A stretch of 64,000 nucleotides of DNA from Akkermansia muciniphila. Lineage in GTDB: Bacteria > Pseudomonadota > Gammaproteobacteria > Burkholderiales > Burkholderiaceae_C. Position 1 is the first letter of the stretch; each line of letters begins with the position of its first letter. Shown one piece after another: positions 1 to 8,130 of this stretch. The position numbers and the translations under genes were made by a program. Under the pieces are notes generated by a model that did no database searches, was not told where the DNA came from, and saw only the letters and a program-made list of their open reading frames with translations. The DNA is taken from the NCBI GenBank assembly GCA_943331105.2, contig CALQKH020000001.1:372001-436000 (forward strand), in the 5' to 3' direction.

Positions 1-48
1 CGCGATGGGAATGACACCGCGGGAGGATGGTTTATCGGAAGTAGGCAA
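1..48 (-). CDS. ccoG: CcoG-like cbb3 maturation protein, N-terminal fragment
   Basis: Only about 16 codons lie inside the window. In the minus-strand frame that opens after a stop at 64-66, the peptide reads PTSDKPSSRGVIPIA, which resembles the start of betaproteobacterial CcoG/RdxA proteins (basic segment followed by VIPI). CcoG is a membrane ferredoxin-like protein involved in copper handling for cbb3 oxidase assembly, and its gene commonly follows ccoP. The only start codon in this frame is TTG at 46-48, preceded by AAGG at a workable distance. The assignment rests on position plus this short peptide; the body of the gene lies beyond the left edge. Confidence 0.5.
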   Translation of the reverse strand, partial: MPTSDKPSSRGVIPIA

Positions 49-104
49 CGTGCAAACCTTGGATCAGTTTTTGCAGCGGACACGGCCTGCTGCAATGGCT
101 GTCA

Positions 105-1025
105 TCACTTGGTGACTTTGGCCACGGCGTTGTTGGACAAACTCCAGACATACGCCGCGAGGACATGGATCTGGCCTTCGGTCAGCTTATCGGCCTGTGC
201 GGGCATCTGATTGAGCTTGCCGTTGTTGATGATGTTCACGATGGCGTTCTCTCCCCAGCCGTGCAACCAGATGTCGTCGGTCAGGTTGGGTGCGCCCATG
301 GCTTGATTGCCCTTACCGTCCATGCCGTGGCAAGCGGCACAGACCCCGAATTTGGACTTGCCCAGCGATGCACGCAAGGAGTCGTGTGGGCTGCCCGACA
401 TGCTCAGCACGTAGTGCGCCAAGTTGCGCACGTCTTCGGGCGTGCCCACGGCTGCGGCCATGGGCGGCATATTGCCGGCACGGCCTTGTACCAAAGTGGT
501 TTTGATGGCATCTGGCGTGCCGCCATACAACCAATCGGCATCTGCCAAATTGGGGAAGCCCTTGCTGCCGCGTGCGTCAGAGCCGTGGCACTGGGCGCAG
601 TTGTTCATGAACAGACGATCACCAATGGCCAGGGCCTGCGGGTCTTTGGACACTTGCTCGGGCGGCATCCCAGAAAACTTGGCGTAAAGCGGCGCCACTT
701 CGGCATGGCCTTTGGCCACTTCGGCCTCGTACTGACCGGCCGAAGACCAACCAAATTTACCTGCGAAGCTGCCTGCGCCCGGGTACATGGCCAGGTAAAC
801 GAAAGCAAAAATGATGGTGATGACGAACAATCCCACCCACCAGCGTGGCAGCGGGTTGTTCATCTCGCGCAGGTCACCGTCCCAAACGTGCCCCGTGGTG
901 TTGTCGTTGGCCGTCATGGCCTTGGCCTTGCCGCTGAACCACAGCAAAGCCAAGCAGGCGATGATGCTGAACAGCGTGATGCCGGCCACATACACGTGCC
1001 AGAAATTGCTGATGAAGTCACTCAT
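105..1025 (-). CDS. ccoP: cbb3-type cytochrome c oxidase subunit III (CcoP), dihaem
   Basis: A 306-residue membrane-anchored dihaem cytochrome c that passes electrons to the CcoO/CcoN core of the high-affinity cbb3 oxidase. Two hydrophobic segments lie near residues 11-31 and 63-81, as in fused CcoP proteins. Two haem c motifs follow: CAQCH at 143-147 and CAACH at 229-233, each in a cytochrome c domain with downstream methionine ligand candidates (NMPPM, NQMPA). The ATG at 1025 follows a purine-rich site. It is the last complete gene of the ccoNOQP set, 39 nt after ccoQ. Length and domain order are typical of the family. Confidence 0.97.
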   Translation of the reverse strand: MSDFISNFWHVYVAGITLFSIIACLALLWFSGKAKAMTANDNTTGHVWDGDLREMNNPLPRWWVGLFVITIIFAFVYLAMYPGAGSFAGKFGWSSAGQYEAEVAKGHAEVAPLYAKFSGMPPEQVSKDPQALAIGDRLFMNNCAQCHGSDARGSKGFPNLADADWLYGGTPDAIKTTLVQGRAGNMPPMAAAVGTPEDVRNLAHYVLSMSGSPHDSLRASLGKSKFGVCAACHGMDGKGNQAMGAPNLTDDIWLHGWGENAIVNIINNGKLNQMPAQADKLTEGQIHVLAAYVWSLSNNAVAKVTK

Positions 1026-1064
1026 GGAGATTCCTTGGTATTGTTTTTTGTGCTGGAGGATGGC

Positions 1065-1205
1065 TCAGTCGTCCTGGCGAAACGGCAGTTGTGCCGCCTC
1101 GTCAAATTCGGCCTGGTTGCGGCGCGACCACGCCCACGCCACGATGCCGACAAAGCAGCAAAAGGCGAGCAAGGTCACGGCAGAGCGCATGGTGTTGATG
1201 TCCAT
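1065..1205 (-). CDS. ccoQ: cbb3 oxidase small subunit IV (CcoQ)
   Basis: A 46-residue protein starting MDINTMRSAV and ending LPFRQDD, with one transmembrane segment at about residues 7-26 and an acidic or polar tail. CcoQ/FixQ proteins are this size, lie between ccoO and ccoP, and stabilise the assembled oxidase. It begins 10 nt after the ccoO stop. Gene order and topology carry the call, because the sequence itself is short and poorly conserved. Confidence 0.88.
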   Translation of the reverse strand: MDINTMRSAVTLLAFCCFVGIVAWAWSRRNQAEFDEAAQLPFRQDD

Positions 1206-1214
1206 GACAATTCC

Positions 1215-1841
1215 TTATTTGCGGTGGGTACCCAGCACCTGCAGGTAGGCGATGACGGCGTCCAGCTCGGTCTTGTCTTTCACCGCTTCAGGTGCTTTGG
1301 CAATTTCTTCGTCGCTGTATGGCGCACCCAAGGTGCGCAAGCCGTTCATATGGGCTTGGATGGAGGCAGCACTGGCAGGTGCTTTCTCAAGCCACGGATA
1401 GGCCGGCATGTTGGACTCAGGAACCAGATCGCGCGGGTTGGTCAAATGGATGCGGTGCCACTCGTCGCTGTAGCGACCGCCCACGCGGGCCAGATCGGGG
1501 CCCGTGCGCTTGGAGCCCCACTGGAATGGCCGGTCGTAGACGAATTCACCCGCCAGCGAGTAAGGGCCGTAGCGCAGGGTTTCGGCGCGGAAGGGGCGAA
1601 TCATTTGCGAATGGCAGTTGTAGCAGCCTTCGCGCACATACACATCGCGCCCCACCACTTGAAGCGCGGTGTAGGGCTTGAGGCCCGGCACCGGCTCGGT
1701 GGTTGATTTTTGGAAGAACAGTGGCAGGATTTCAACCATGCCACCCACCAACAAAACCAGCAGGATCAGCACGATCATCAGGAAGTTGTTGGTTTCGACT
1801 TTCTCATGCGACAAGCCGCCTGATTTTTGGTTTTGAGCCAT
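1215..1841 (-). CDS. ccoO: cbb3-type cytochrome c oxidase subunit II (CcoO), monohaem
   Basis: A 208-residue monohaem cytochrome c subunit of the cbb3 oxidase. An N-terminal membrane anchor (about residues 20-43) is followed by a periplasmic cytochrome domain with one haem motif, CYNCH, at 73-77. Family-typical segments follow: [36 protein letters not shown] and [10 protein letters not shown], the last holding the methionine haem ligand. It starts 13 nt after ccoN and is followed closely by ccoQ, so the subunits are almost certainly co-transcribed. Confidence 0.97.
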   Translation of the reverse strand: MAQNQKSGGLSHEKVETNNFLMIVLILLVLLVGGMVEILPLFFQKSTTEPVPGLKPYTALQVVGRDVYVREGCYNCHSQMIRPFRAETLRYGPYSLAGEFVYDRPFQWGSKRTGPDLARVGGRYSDEWHRIHLTNPRDLVPESNMPAYPWLEKAPASAASIQAHMNGLRTLGAPYSDEEIAKAPEAVKDKTELDAVIAYLQVLGTHRK

Positions 1842-1854
1842 GTTTGATTTCTCC

Positions 1855-3294
1855 TCAGGCGTGTGCGATTTCGAGATTGGGGATTCGGACTTCCACCGAA
1901 CGACCTTGCGTCACCGTCTTGAAGGTGTTCCACAACATGATCAACATGCCGCCGAAGTACAGCAAACCACCGAGCAAACGCAACACATAGAACGGGTAAG
2001 TGGCTTTGACGGACTCCACAAAGGTGTAGGTCAAGGTGCCGTCCGCGTTGATGGCGCGCCACATCAGGCCTTGCATCACACCGGCAATCCACATGGCTGC
2101 GATGTAGATCACGATGCCGATGGTGGCCGTCCAAAAGTGGATTTCAATGGCCTTGACGCTGTACATCTGCTTTTGACCAAACAGGCGGGGAATCAGGTAG
2201 TACATGGAGCCCATGGTCACCAGACCCACCCAACCCAAAGCACCCGAGTGCACATGGCCCACGGTCCAGTCGGTGTAGTGGCTCAGCGCGTTGACGGTCT
2301 TGATGGACATCATCGGGCCTTCAAAAGTCGACATGCCGTAGAACGAAAGAGACACGATCAAAAAGCGCAGGATCGGGTCATCACGCAGTTTGTGCCAAGC
2401 GCCCGACAAGGTCATGATGCCGTTGATCATGCCGCCCCAGCTGGGGGCCAACAAAATGAGTGAGAAGACCATGCCGATCGACTGTGTCCAATCGGGCAAG
2501 GCGGTGTAGTGCAGATGGTGGGGACCCGCCCACATGTAAGTGAAAATCAACGCCCAGAAGTGCACGATCGACAGGCGATACGAATACACAGGACGTTCAG
2601 CCTGCTTGGGGATGAAGTAATACATCATGCCCAAGAAACCGGCCGTCAAAAAGAAGCCCACCGCGTTGTGGCCGTACCACCATTGCACCATCGCGTCTTG
2701 CACGCCCGCGTAGGCCGAGTAAGACTTCATCATGCCCACAGGCAAGGCCGCGCTGTTGACAATGTGCAGCAATGCCACGGCGATGATGAAGGCCCCAAAA
2801 AACCAGTTGGCCACATAGATGTGACGCACCTTGCGTGTGCCAATGGTGCCAAAAAACACCACTGCAAAAGCCACCCAGACCAGTGTGATCAGGATGTCGA
2901 TCGGCCATTCGAGCTCGGCGTATTCCTTGCCGCTGGTGAATCCCAAGGGCAAAGAGATGGCCGCCAAGACGATGACCAATTGCCAGCCCCAGAAGGTGAA
3001 AGCGGCGAGCTTGTCGCTGATCAGGCGCACGTTGCAGGTGCGCTGCACCACGTAATAAGCGGCGGCAAACAAGCCGCAACCTCCGAACGCGAAAATCACC
3101 GCGTTGGTGTGCAAGGGCCGAAGACGCCCATAGCTGAGCCAAGAAATGCCGAAGTTGAGCTCCGGCCAAGTCAGCTGGGCCGCAATGATCACGCCGACCA
3201 GCATGCCCACCACACCCCAGACCACCGTCATGATGGCGAACTGTCTGACCACCTTGTCGTTGTACGAAGTCGCCTGCATATTGGCAAATTTCAT
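1855..3294 (-). CDS. ccoN: cbb3-type cytochrome c oxidase subunit I (CcoN), catalytic
   Basis: The 479-residue catalytic subunit, a polytopic membrane protein with about twelve hydrophobic segments that holds haem b and the haem b3-CuB site where oxygen is reduced. Visible signatures are RPLHTNAV (haem ligand histidine), [11 protein letters not shown] (CuB histidine and the tyrosine region), GPHHLHYT (CuB histidine pair) and [10 protein letters not shown] (haem ligands). The ATG at 3294 is preferred over an in-frame GTG at 3300 because AGAGG lies five bases upstream of the ATG. A perfect FNR-type box lies about 60 bp upstream, so ccoNOQP probably has its own low-oxygen promoter separate from ccoI. 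Confidence 0.97.
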   Translation of the reverse strand: MKFANMQATSYNDKVVRQFAIMTVVWGVVGMLVGVIIAAQLTWPELNFGISWLSYGRLRPLHTNAVIFAFGGCGLFAAAYYVVQRTCNVRLISDKLAAFTFWGWQLVIVLAAISLPLGFTSGKEYAELEWPIDILITLVWVAFAVVFFGTIGTRKVRHIYVANWFFGAFIIAVALLHIVNSAALPVGMMKSYSAYAGVQDAMVQWWYGHNAVGFFLTAGFLGMMYYFIPKQAERPVYSYRLSIVHFWALIFTYMWAGPHHLHYTALPDWTQSIGMVFSLILLAPSWGGMINGIMTLSGAWHKLRDDPILRFLIVSLSFYGMSTFEGPMMSIKTVNALSHYTDWTVGHVHSGALGWVGLVTMGSMYYLIPRLFGQKQMYSVKAIEIHFWTATIGIVIYIAAMWIAGVMQGLMWRAINADGTLTYTFVESVKATYPFYVLRLLGGLLYFGGMLIMLWNTFKTVTQGRSVEVRIPNLEIAHA

Positions 3295-3354
3295 TTTCAC
3301 CTCTTGTTTTTAAAATCTTCGAAACGAGTGTGCACGGGCGTACATTGCAAGGAC

Positions 3355-3368
3355 TTGATCGAAATCAA
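3355..3368 (-). promoter_or_regulatory. FNR/ANR-type operator upstream of ccoN
   Basis: The 14-bp palindrome TTGATCGAAATCAA exactly fits the FNR/ANR consensus TTGAT-N4-ATCAA. Its centre at 3361.5 would give a transcription start near 3320 if used as a class II site at -41.5. The hexamer in the -10 position (CACACT on the minus strand) is weak. The site overlaps the last codons of ccoS, so it is embedded in coding sequence. Confidence 0.75.
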
Positions 3369-3502
3369 TCGTCACGCAAAATTCGTTCGCCTTCGGCCTC
3401 GATGTCCTCAAATTGACCGCGGTAGATGGCCCACCACAAACCCGCCAAGATGAAAAACACCAAGGCCACCGACAAAGGAATCAACAAATAAAGGATGTCC
3501 AT
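3365..3502 (-). CDS. ccoS: cbb3 oxidase maturation protein CcoS
   Basis: A 45-residue protein beginning MDILYLLIPLS with a single hydrophobic segment (about residues 4-26), then WWAIYRGQFEDIE, the charged stretch typical of CcoS/FixS. CcoS is needed for insertion of copper and haem cofactors into the cbb3 oxidase. The gene starts 10 nt after the ccoI stop, the usual position, and its 3' end overlaps the FNR-type box that serves ccoN. Confidence 0.9.
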   Translation of the reverse strand: MDILYLLIPLSVALVFFILAGLWWAIYRGQFEDIEAEGERILRDD

Positions 3503-3511
3503 GTTGTTGAA

Positions 3512-5914
3512 TTAAGTGGATGGATGGGCTGCATCCGGTGTCGTCAACACTTCGGGCAAGGCCTTGGACAGGCGCAGCGCATTGAGCACAACCCCCAGTG
3601 AACTGAGTGCCATGCCCAAACCCGCCGCCCATGCGGGCAACCAACCCACGACGGCCAGCGGCACACATGCAGCGTTGTAAATGGCCGACCACCACAGGTT
3701 TTGCCGGACGATGCGAAGGGTCTGGCGACTGCGCTGCACCGTACTGACCAGCACATCGAGTTGTCCACTCATCAGCACAAAGTCTGATTTGGACTGCGCC
3801 AATGGAACGGCTTGTCCCAAGGCAAAAGACACATCGGCCCCGGCCAATACAGGACCGTCGTTCAAGCCATCGCCCACCATCGCCACTTTGTGACCTTGGG
3901 CTTGCAAGGCCTGCAGTGCTTGCAGTTTGTATTGGGGGCTGCAACAGCCCTGCGCTTCTGAAATGCCCACCGCATGCGCCACTTGGGTCACTGCCGCTTG
4001 GCCATCGCCAGACAGCACTTTCAAGCGCAACCCCAGCTGTTTCAGTTGACGCACCACGCGCGCAGCCTCGGGTCTGATTTCTTCGGCCAACTCAAAGCTG
4101 GCCATCCATCCCGATGCGTCAGCCAAGCTCACTTGCAAGTGGTGACTAGCGAGAGGCGGTGCAGCGCAAAAAGCGGCAGAGCCCAAGCGAAACAGCATGC
4201 CATCTTGTCCTGGGCACTTCAAAGCACCTTGCACACCCTGCCCCGCTTGCTCAATCAGCTCGTGCGCCGACAGCGCCTCCAGCGCAGGCAATCGGCTCTC
4301 GGCTTGGGCTTGACGCCGGGCTTTGGACCACAAGGCCCGCGACACTGGGTGTAAGGAATGGCGCGCCAAAGTGCCCGCCAAGTCCAAGGCCCGCGCTTGC
4401 CCCACTCCTTCTCGGGTGTGGATGCGAACCACTTCAAATGCATCGCGCGTCAAGGTGCCTGTCTTGTCAAAAATCACGGTATCGATGCCCGCCAGATTTT
4501 GCAAAGCGCTGAGCCGACGCACCAAAACACCGCTGCGGGCGAGTGCCCCAGCCGTGGCCAGCATGGCCGCAGGCGTGGCCAGCGACAAGGCACAAGGACA
4601 GGTCACGATCAAAACCGCCACCGCCACCATCACCGCATGGGCGGGGTCGGTGGGCCACCAGTAGATGGCCGAGCCCAGCGCCGCCAACATCACGCCCATC
4701 AAAAAGGGCTTGGCCCAACGGTCCACCAGCAAAGCCATGGCCGGTTTGGAAACGGCCGCACTTTCCATCAAGGACACGATTTGTGCGTAACGCGTGGATG
4801 CGCCAATTTGCTCAATCTGGATCTGCAAAATGCCACTCAGGTTGTGGCTCCCTGCGATCACACGGTCTCCAGCTTGACGAGCCAAGGGCCGCGACTCCCC
4901 GGTCAGCAAGGCTTCGTCGACTTGAGCCTGGCCACTCAACACCAAGCCATCCGCTGCAAAAGCCTCGCCGGGCAAGACCTCGATCACATCTCCCACTTGC
5001 AGACGACGAACTGACATGAGCACCCAGCAGCCGTCGGGTTGAAGCTTGCGGACGCTTTCAGGCAGTCGGTTCAGCACCGCCTCCAAGGCGCCCGCTGTGC
5101 GGTCGCGCATGCGCAACTCCAGCCATCGTCCCGTCAGCAAAAAGAAAACGAACATGGTGAAGGAGTCGAAAAAAACCTCTGCACCAAACAGCCCGAGAGG
5201 CTCAAAAGTGCCCAAAGTGCTCACCACAAAGGTCACCACCATGCCCAGAGCCACGGGCAAATCCATGCTGATTTTTCGCTCACGCAAGTCGCGCCATGCA
5301 TATCTCAAAAACGGAGCGCAAGAGAAAAAAATCACTGGCAAAGACAAGACCCAAGACGCCCAACGCAGCAGATGCATGGACTCGGGGGCAATGTCACCCG
5401 GATCACTCAGGTACGCCGGGGTCGCGTACATCATGACTTGCATCATGCACATGGCCGACACAGACCAACGCCAGACCATGCGCCGCGCTTCGTCGCGCCG
5501 CATAGCGTGGGCATGGGCGTCGTTGGCAGGCACTGCTTTATAGCCATAGCGATCAACGGCGCGCATCCACTCAGACGGACGGGTCAACTCAGCAGACCAA
5601 ACAATTTGCCCACGGTGGCTGGCACCGCTGATTTGAGCCGACTGCACTCCGGGCACGGTCCGCAATGCATCTTCGAGCGTGATCGCACAAGCTGCGCAAT
5701 GCATGCCTTCAAAGACGACACTCGAGGTCCATCTATCCGGTTCACTTTGGCTCGAAAAACTGAATGCAGCCCACTCCTCGGGGGTATCGAGCAGTTGCAA
5801 GCGGGCATCGGCATCGAGAGCTGCGTCTGCGTCGGGCGATGAATGCACGCTTAGAACACCGTTTGTTTCAGCGGCGTGCGAAGGAAGGCCCGAAAAAACA
5901 TTGACTTGTGTCAT
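3512..5914 (-). CDS. ccoI: Copper-transporting P1B-type ATPase for cbb3 oxidase (CcoI/FixI/CopA2)
   Basis: An 800-residue P1B-type ATPase that exports Cu(I) to the periplasm for cbb3 assembly. In order: a metal-binding domain with GMHCAAC at 70-76; actuator motif TGES at 338-341; transmembrane CPC at 439-441; phosphorylation motif DKTGT with D483; the HP dipeptide at 522-523; and hinge motif GDGLND at 681-686. The first 65 residues are an extension of unclear role. The neighbouring ccoS and ccoNOQP point to the oxidase-specific rather than the detoxifying type. The ATG at 5914 has no obvious ribosome binding site, and a -10-like TATCTT at 5921-5926 suggests a leaderless transcript (see findings). 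Confidence 0.93.
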   Translation of the reverse strand: MTQVNVFSGLPSHAAETNGVLSVHSSPDADAALDADARLQLLDTPEEWAAFSFSSQSEPDRWTSSVVFEGMHCAACAITLEDALRTVPGVQSAQISGASHRGQIVWSAELTRPSEWMRAVDRYGYKAVPANDAHAHAMRRDEARRMVWRWSVSAMCMMQVMMYATPAYLSDPGDIAPESMHLLRWASWVLSLPVIFFSCAPFLRYAWRDLRERKISMDLPVALGMVVTFVVSTLGTFEPLGLFGAEVFFDSFTMFVFFLLTGRWLELRMRDRTAGALEAVLNRLPESVRKLQPDGCWVLMSVRRLQVGDVIEVLPGEAFAADGLVLSGQAQVDEALLTGESRPLARQAGDRVIAGSHNLSGILQIQIEQIGASTRYAQIVSLMESAAVSKPAMALLVDRWAKPFLMGVMLAALGSAIYWWPTDPAHAVMVAVAVLIVTCPCALSLATPAAMLATAGALARSGVLVRRLSALQNLAGIDTVIFDKTGTLTRDAFEVVRIHTREGVGQARALDLAGTLARHSLHPVSRALWSKARRQAQAESRLPALEALSAHELIEQAGQGVQGALKCPGQDGMLFRLGSAAFCAAPPLASHHLQVSLADASGWMASFELAEEIRPEAARVVRQLKQLGLRLKVLSGDGQAAVTQVAHAVGISEAQGCCSPQYKLQALQALQAQGHKVAMVGDGLNDGPVLAGADVSFALGQAVPLAQSKSDFVLMSGQLDVLVSTVQRSRQTLRIVRQNLWWSAIYNAACVPLAVVGWLPAWAAGLGMALSSLGVVLNALRLSKALPEVLTTPDAAHPST

Positions 5915-5920
5915 GTTTCA

Positions 5921-5926
5921 AAGATA
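5921..5926 (-). promoter_or_regulatory. -10-like element for ccoI
   Basis: Minus-strand TATCTT matches TATAAT at four of six bases. It lies at the spacing expected for an FNR class II promoter driven by the box at 5949-5962, which would put the transcription start at the A of the ccoI ATG. Confidence 0.4.
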
Positions 5927-5948
5927 CGCCAGCCGACCCATTCAAAGC

Positions 5949-5962
5949 TTGATGTGCATCAA
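5949..5962. promoter_or_regulatory. Palindromic FNR/ANR-type operator between ccoI and the stress protein gene
   Basis: TTGATGTGCATCAA is a perfect TTGAT-N4-ATCAA site. Relative to the plus-strand gene its centre (5955.5) is exactly 29.5 bp before the -10 element TATGCT (5985-5990), the class II FNR arrangement. Relative to ccoI, the minus-strand TATCTT at 5921-5926 has the same spacing. The site may therefore serve both divergent genes. Confidence 0.8.
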
Positions 5963-5984
5963 GCGGCTGCGTTTGCGGCTCTTT

Positions 5985-5990
5985 TATGCT
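5985..5990 (+). promoter_or_regulatory. -10 element of the universal stress protein gene
   Basis: TATGCT matches TATAAT at four of six bases and places transcription start near 5997, 41.5 bp from the centre of the FNR-type box. No -35 element is needed in that promoter class. Confidence 0.6.
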
Positions 5991-6020
5991 GGGGTTTTCT
6001 TTTCACACCAGGAGCCAACC

Positions 6021-6464
6021 ATGTACCAACGCATTCTTGTCGCCACCGATGGCTCGGCATTGTCCAAAAAAGCCGTGGCCAGCGCCATTCAACTGGCATC
6101 CACCTGCGCCGCTGAGTTGATCGCGCTCAAAGTGGTTCCACGCTACCCGCAGACTTACTTCGAGGGCAGCATTCCCCTGTCTGTCGAGGAAATTTCGCGG
6201 GTCGAAAAGCAATGGACAGAGGCCGCTCAGGCCCAATTGGCCACGGTGGAAAAATCGGCCAAAGTCAAAAGCGTTCCCATCAAGTCGCTGGTGATCAAGT
6301 CCGATGTGGTGTCGGATGCCATCATTGCCGCCGCCAAAAAACAAAAAGCAGACCTGATCGTGATGGCCTCACACGGTCGCAAGGGGATCAAGCGACTGCT
6401 GTTGGGAAGTGAAACCCAACAAGTGCTGACCCACTCGCACGTGCCTGTGTTAGTCTTGCGCTAA
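6021..6464 (+). CDS. Universal stress protein, UspA family
   Basis: A 147-residue single-domain Usp protein. It opens with MYQRILVATDGS, where the aspartate is the usual nucleotide-binding residue, and ends with the ATP-binding loop GRKGIKRLLLGSETQQVL and HVPVLVLR. The glycine pattern G-x2-G-x9-G(S/T) fits ATP-binding Usp proteins. The ATG at 6021 is chosen because AGGAG lies at 6010-6014; the open frame extends further upstream without support. An FNR-type class II promoter precedes it, in keeping with known anaerobic or micro-oxic induction of Usp genes near cbb3 loci in proteobacteria. Confidence 0.93.
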   Translation: MYQRILVATDGSALSKKAVASAIQLASTCAAELIALKVVPRYPQTYFEGSIPLSVEEISRVEKQWTEAAQAQLATVEKSAKVKSVPIKSLVIKSDVVSDAIIAAAKKQKADLIVMASHGRKGIKRLLLGSETQQVLTHSHVPVLVLR

Positions 6465-6480
6465 GGCGGGGGTTGGGGAC

Positions 6481-6498
6481 GGACAGGTCAAGCTGTCC
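6481..6498. terminator. Possible hairpin between convergent usp and matB
   Basis: GGACAG and CTGTCC form a 6-bp stem around a 6-nt loop in the 38-bp gap between two convergent genes. No run of T follows on either strand, so this is at best a weak intrinsic terminator. Confidence 0.3.
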
Positions 6499-6502
6499 TG
6501 TA

Positions 6503-8068
6503 TCAGGATGCGAAAAGACCCTTGTATTGATCACGCAAGAGGTTTTTTTGCACCTTGCCCATGGTGTTGCGCGGCAACTCGGGCACCACAAAACAGCGCT
6601 TGGGGATCTTGAAATTCGCCAGCTTGGCCTTGAGTTCGGCCAGAACGGACTCAGGCTTCACCGATGCGCCGGTCTTGAGCGTGACCACGGCCACCCCCAC
6701 CTCGCCAAAGTCAGGGTGTGGCACGCCCACCACGGCGCTTTCAGCCACGCCCTTCATGTCGTTGATGTAGCCTTCGATTTCGGCCGGGTACACGTTGTAA
6801 CCGCCGCTGATGATCAGGTCTTTGCTGCGGCCCACGATGGTCACGTAACCGCGCTCGTCCACTTTGCCCACATCGCCTGTCTTGAAAAAGCCGTCAGCGG
6901 TGAACTCTTCGGCAGTTTTTTCGGGCATGCGCCAATAGCCCTTGAACACATTCGGCCCCTTGACCTGAATGGCTCCGATCTCACCCACGGGCAGCTGCTT
7001 CCCATCGTCACCATGAACGCGCAGGTCAACACCGGGCAAAGGAAAACCAACGGTACCGCCGCGTCGCTCAGATTGCTTGGCGTAGCGCTTGTCTGCCGCA
7101 TAGGGGTTGGAGGTCAACATCGCGGTTTCGCTCATGCCATAGCGCTCCACAATGGTGTGGCCCGTGCGCTGCTGCCACTCGGTGAAGGTCTCGATCAGCA
7201 GGGGCGCCGACCCGGCTACGAACAAACGCATGTTTTGAACAGCTGCCTGGGTCAAAGAAGGTTCAGCCAGCATGCGCACATACAGCGTGGGCACGCCCAT
7301 GAACACTGTGGCCTGGCTCATGAAGCCAATGGCCCGCTTGGGGTCAAACTTGGCCATCCAAATCATCTTGCTGCCGTTGATCAGCGCACCATGGATGGCC
7401 ACAAACAAACCGTGCACATGGAAGATGGGCAAGGCATGGATGAGCACATCCCCCTGGCCTGTAGGCCCTCCGGTTGCCGTCCAGCCCCAGTAGTCCTTGA
7501 GTGTCAGCGCATTGCTGAGCATGTTGCCGTGCGTGAGCATGGCCCCCTTGCTTCGCCCGGTGGTACCGCTGGTGTACAAAATGGCCGCCAGATCGTCTGC
7601 GTGGCGTTGCACCGGGGTGTGCCGGTCACTTTGCAAAGCCGCGCGGTCAAGCAAGCTACCGGTTCGGTCTTCGTTCAGGGTGAAGACATGCTGCGTACCC
7701 GCCTTGAAGGCGATCTTGCTGACCCAGCCAAAATTGACACCACTGCAGACCACCACAGCAGGCTCAGCATTGCCAATGAAGTACTCGATTTCAGCGCTTT
7801 GGTAGGCGGTGTTCAAGGGCAAGAACACATAACCCGCACGCAAAGTGGCCAAATACAAAATCAAGGCTTCGACGGATTTTTCGACCTGCACGGCCACCCG
7901 GCTGCCCTCCGGCAAGTCAAGGGATTGCAGCAAGTTGGCCACCATGGCGGTGGACCGTTCCAAATCCAACCAACTGTATTCAAGACCTTCATCGGTCTGA
8001 ACAGCCACCGTTTTCAGATCAGATGGAAACGATGCCCTGAGGGCAGAAAACAGATTGTCTTGGGTCAT
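6503..8068 (-). CDS. matB: Malonyl-CoA synthetase (MatB-like AMP-forming ligase)
   Basis: A 521-residue ANL-superfamily ligase predicted to make malonyl-CoA from malonate, CoA and ATP. AMP-binding motif YTSGTTGRSKG lies at 165-175; ALPIFHVHGLF, ERYGMSETAM and the adenylation lysine in NTMGK (K505) follow. From memory, long stretches such as EKSVEALILYLATLRAG and GPNVFKGYWRMPEKT closely match characterised MatB of Rhodopseudomonas palustris, so malonate is favoured over fatty acids, though methylmalonate is possible. The ATG at 8068 is preferred to a TTG at 8083. It is preceded by a Bug receptor gene on the same strand, so receptor and synthetase may serve malonate uptake and activation. Confidence 0.85.
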   Translation of the reverse strand: MTQDNLFSALRASFPSDLKTVAVQTDEGLEYSWLDLERSTAMVANLLQSLDLPEGSRVAVQVEKSVEALILYLATLRAGYVFLPLNTAYQSAEIEYFIGNAEPAVVVCSGVNFGWVSKIAFKAGTQHVFTLNEDRTGSLLDRAALQSDRHTPVQRHADDLAAILYTSGTTGRSKGAMLTHGNMLSNALTLKDYWGWTATGGPTGQGDVLIHALPIFHVHGLFVAIHGALINGSKMIWMAKFDPKRAIGFMSQATVFMGVPTLYVRMLAEPSLTQAAVQNMRLFVAGSAPLLIETFTEWQQRTGHTIVERYGMSETAMLTSNPYAADKRYAKQSERRGGTVGFPLPGVDLRVHGDDGKQLPVGEIGAIQVKGPNVFKGYWRMPEKTAEEFTADGFFKTGDVGKVDERGYVTIVGRSKDLIISGGYNVYPAEIEGYINDMKGVAESAVVGVPHPDFGEVGVAVVTLKTGASVKPESVLAELKAKLANFKIPKRCFVVPELPRNTMGKVQKNLLRDQYKGLFAS

Positions 8069-8130
8069 GATGGCAAAAATCAAACGTGAAAAAGGGCCTG
8101 ATCACAGGCCCGGAGAACTCAGACCAAAGC

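Noticed and set aside
165-1706. Plus-strand open frame of 513 codons over ccoP/ccoQ/ccoO
   Set aside because: Antisense to three certain cbb3 oxidase genes and without any recognisable motif.
6473-8089. Plus-strand open frame of 538 codons
   Set aside because: Complete antisense of the malonyl-CoA synthetase gene; composition typical of a shadow frame.
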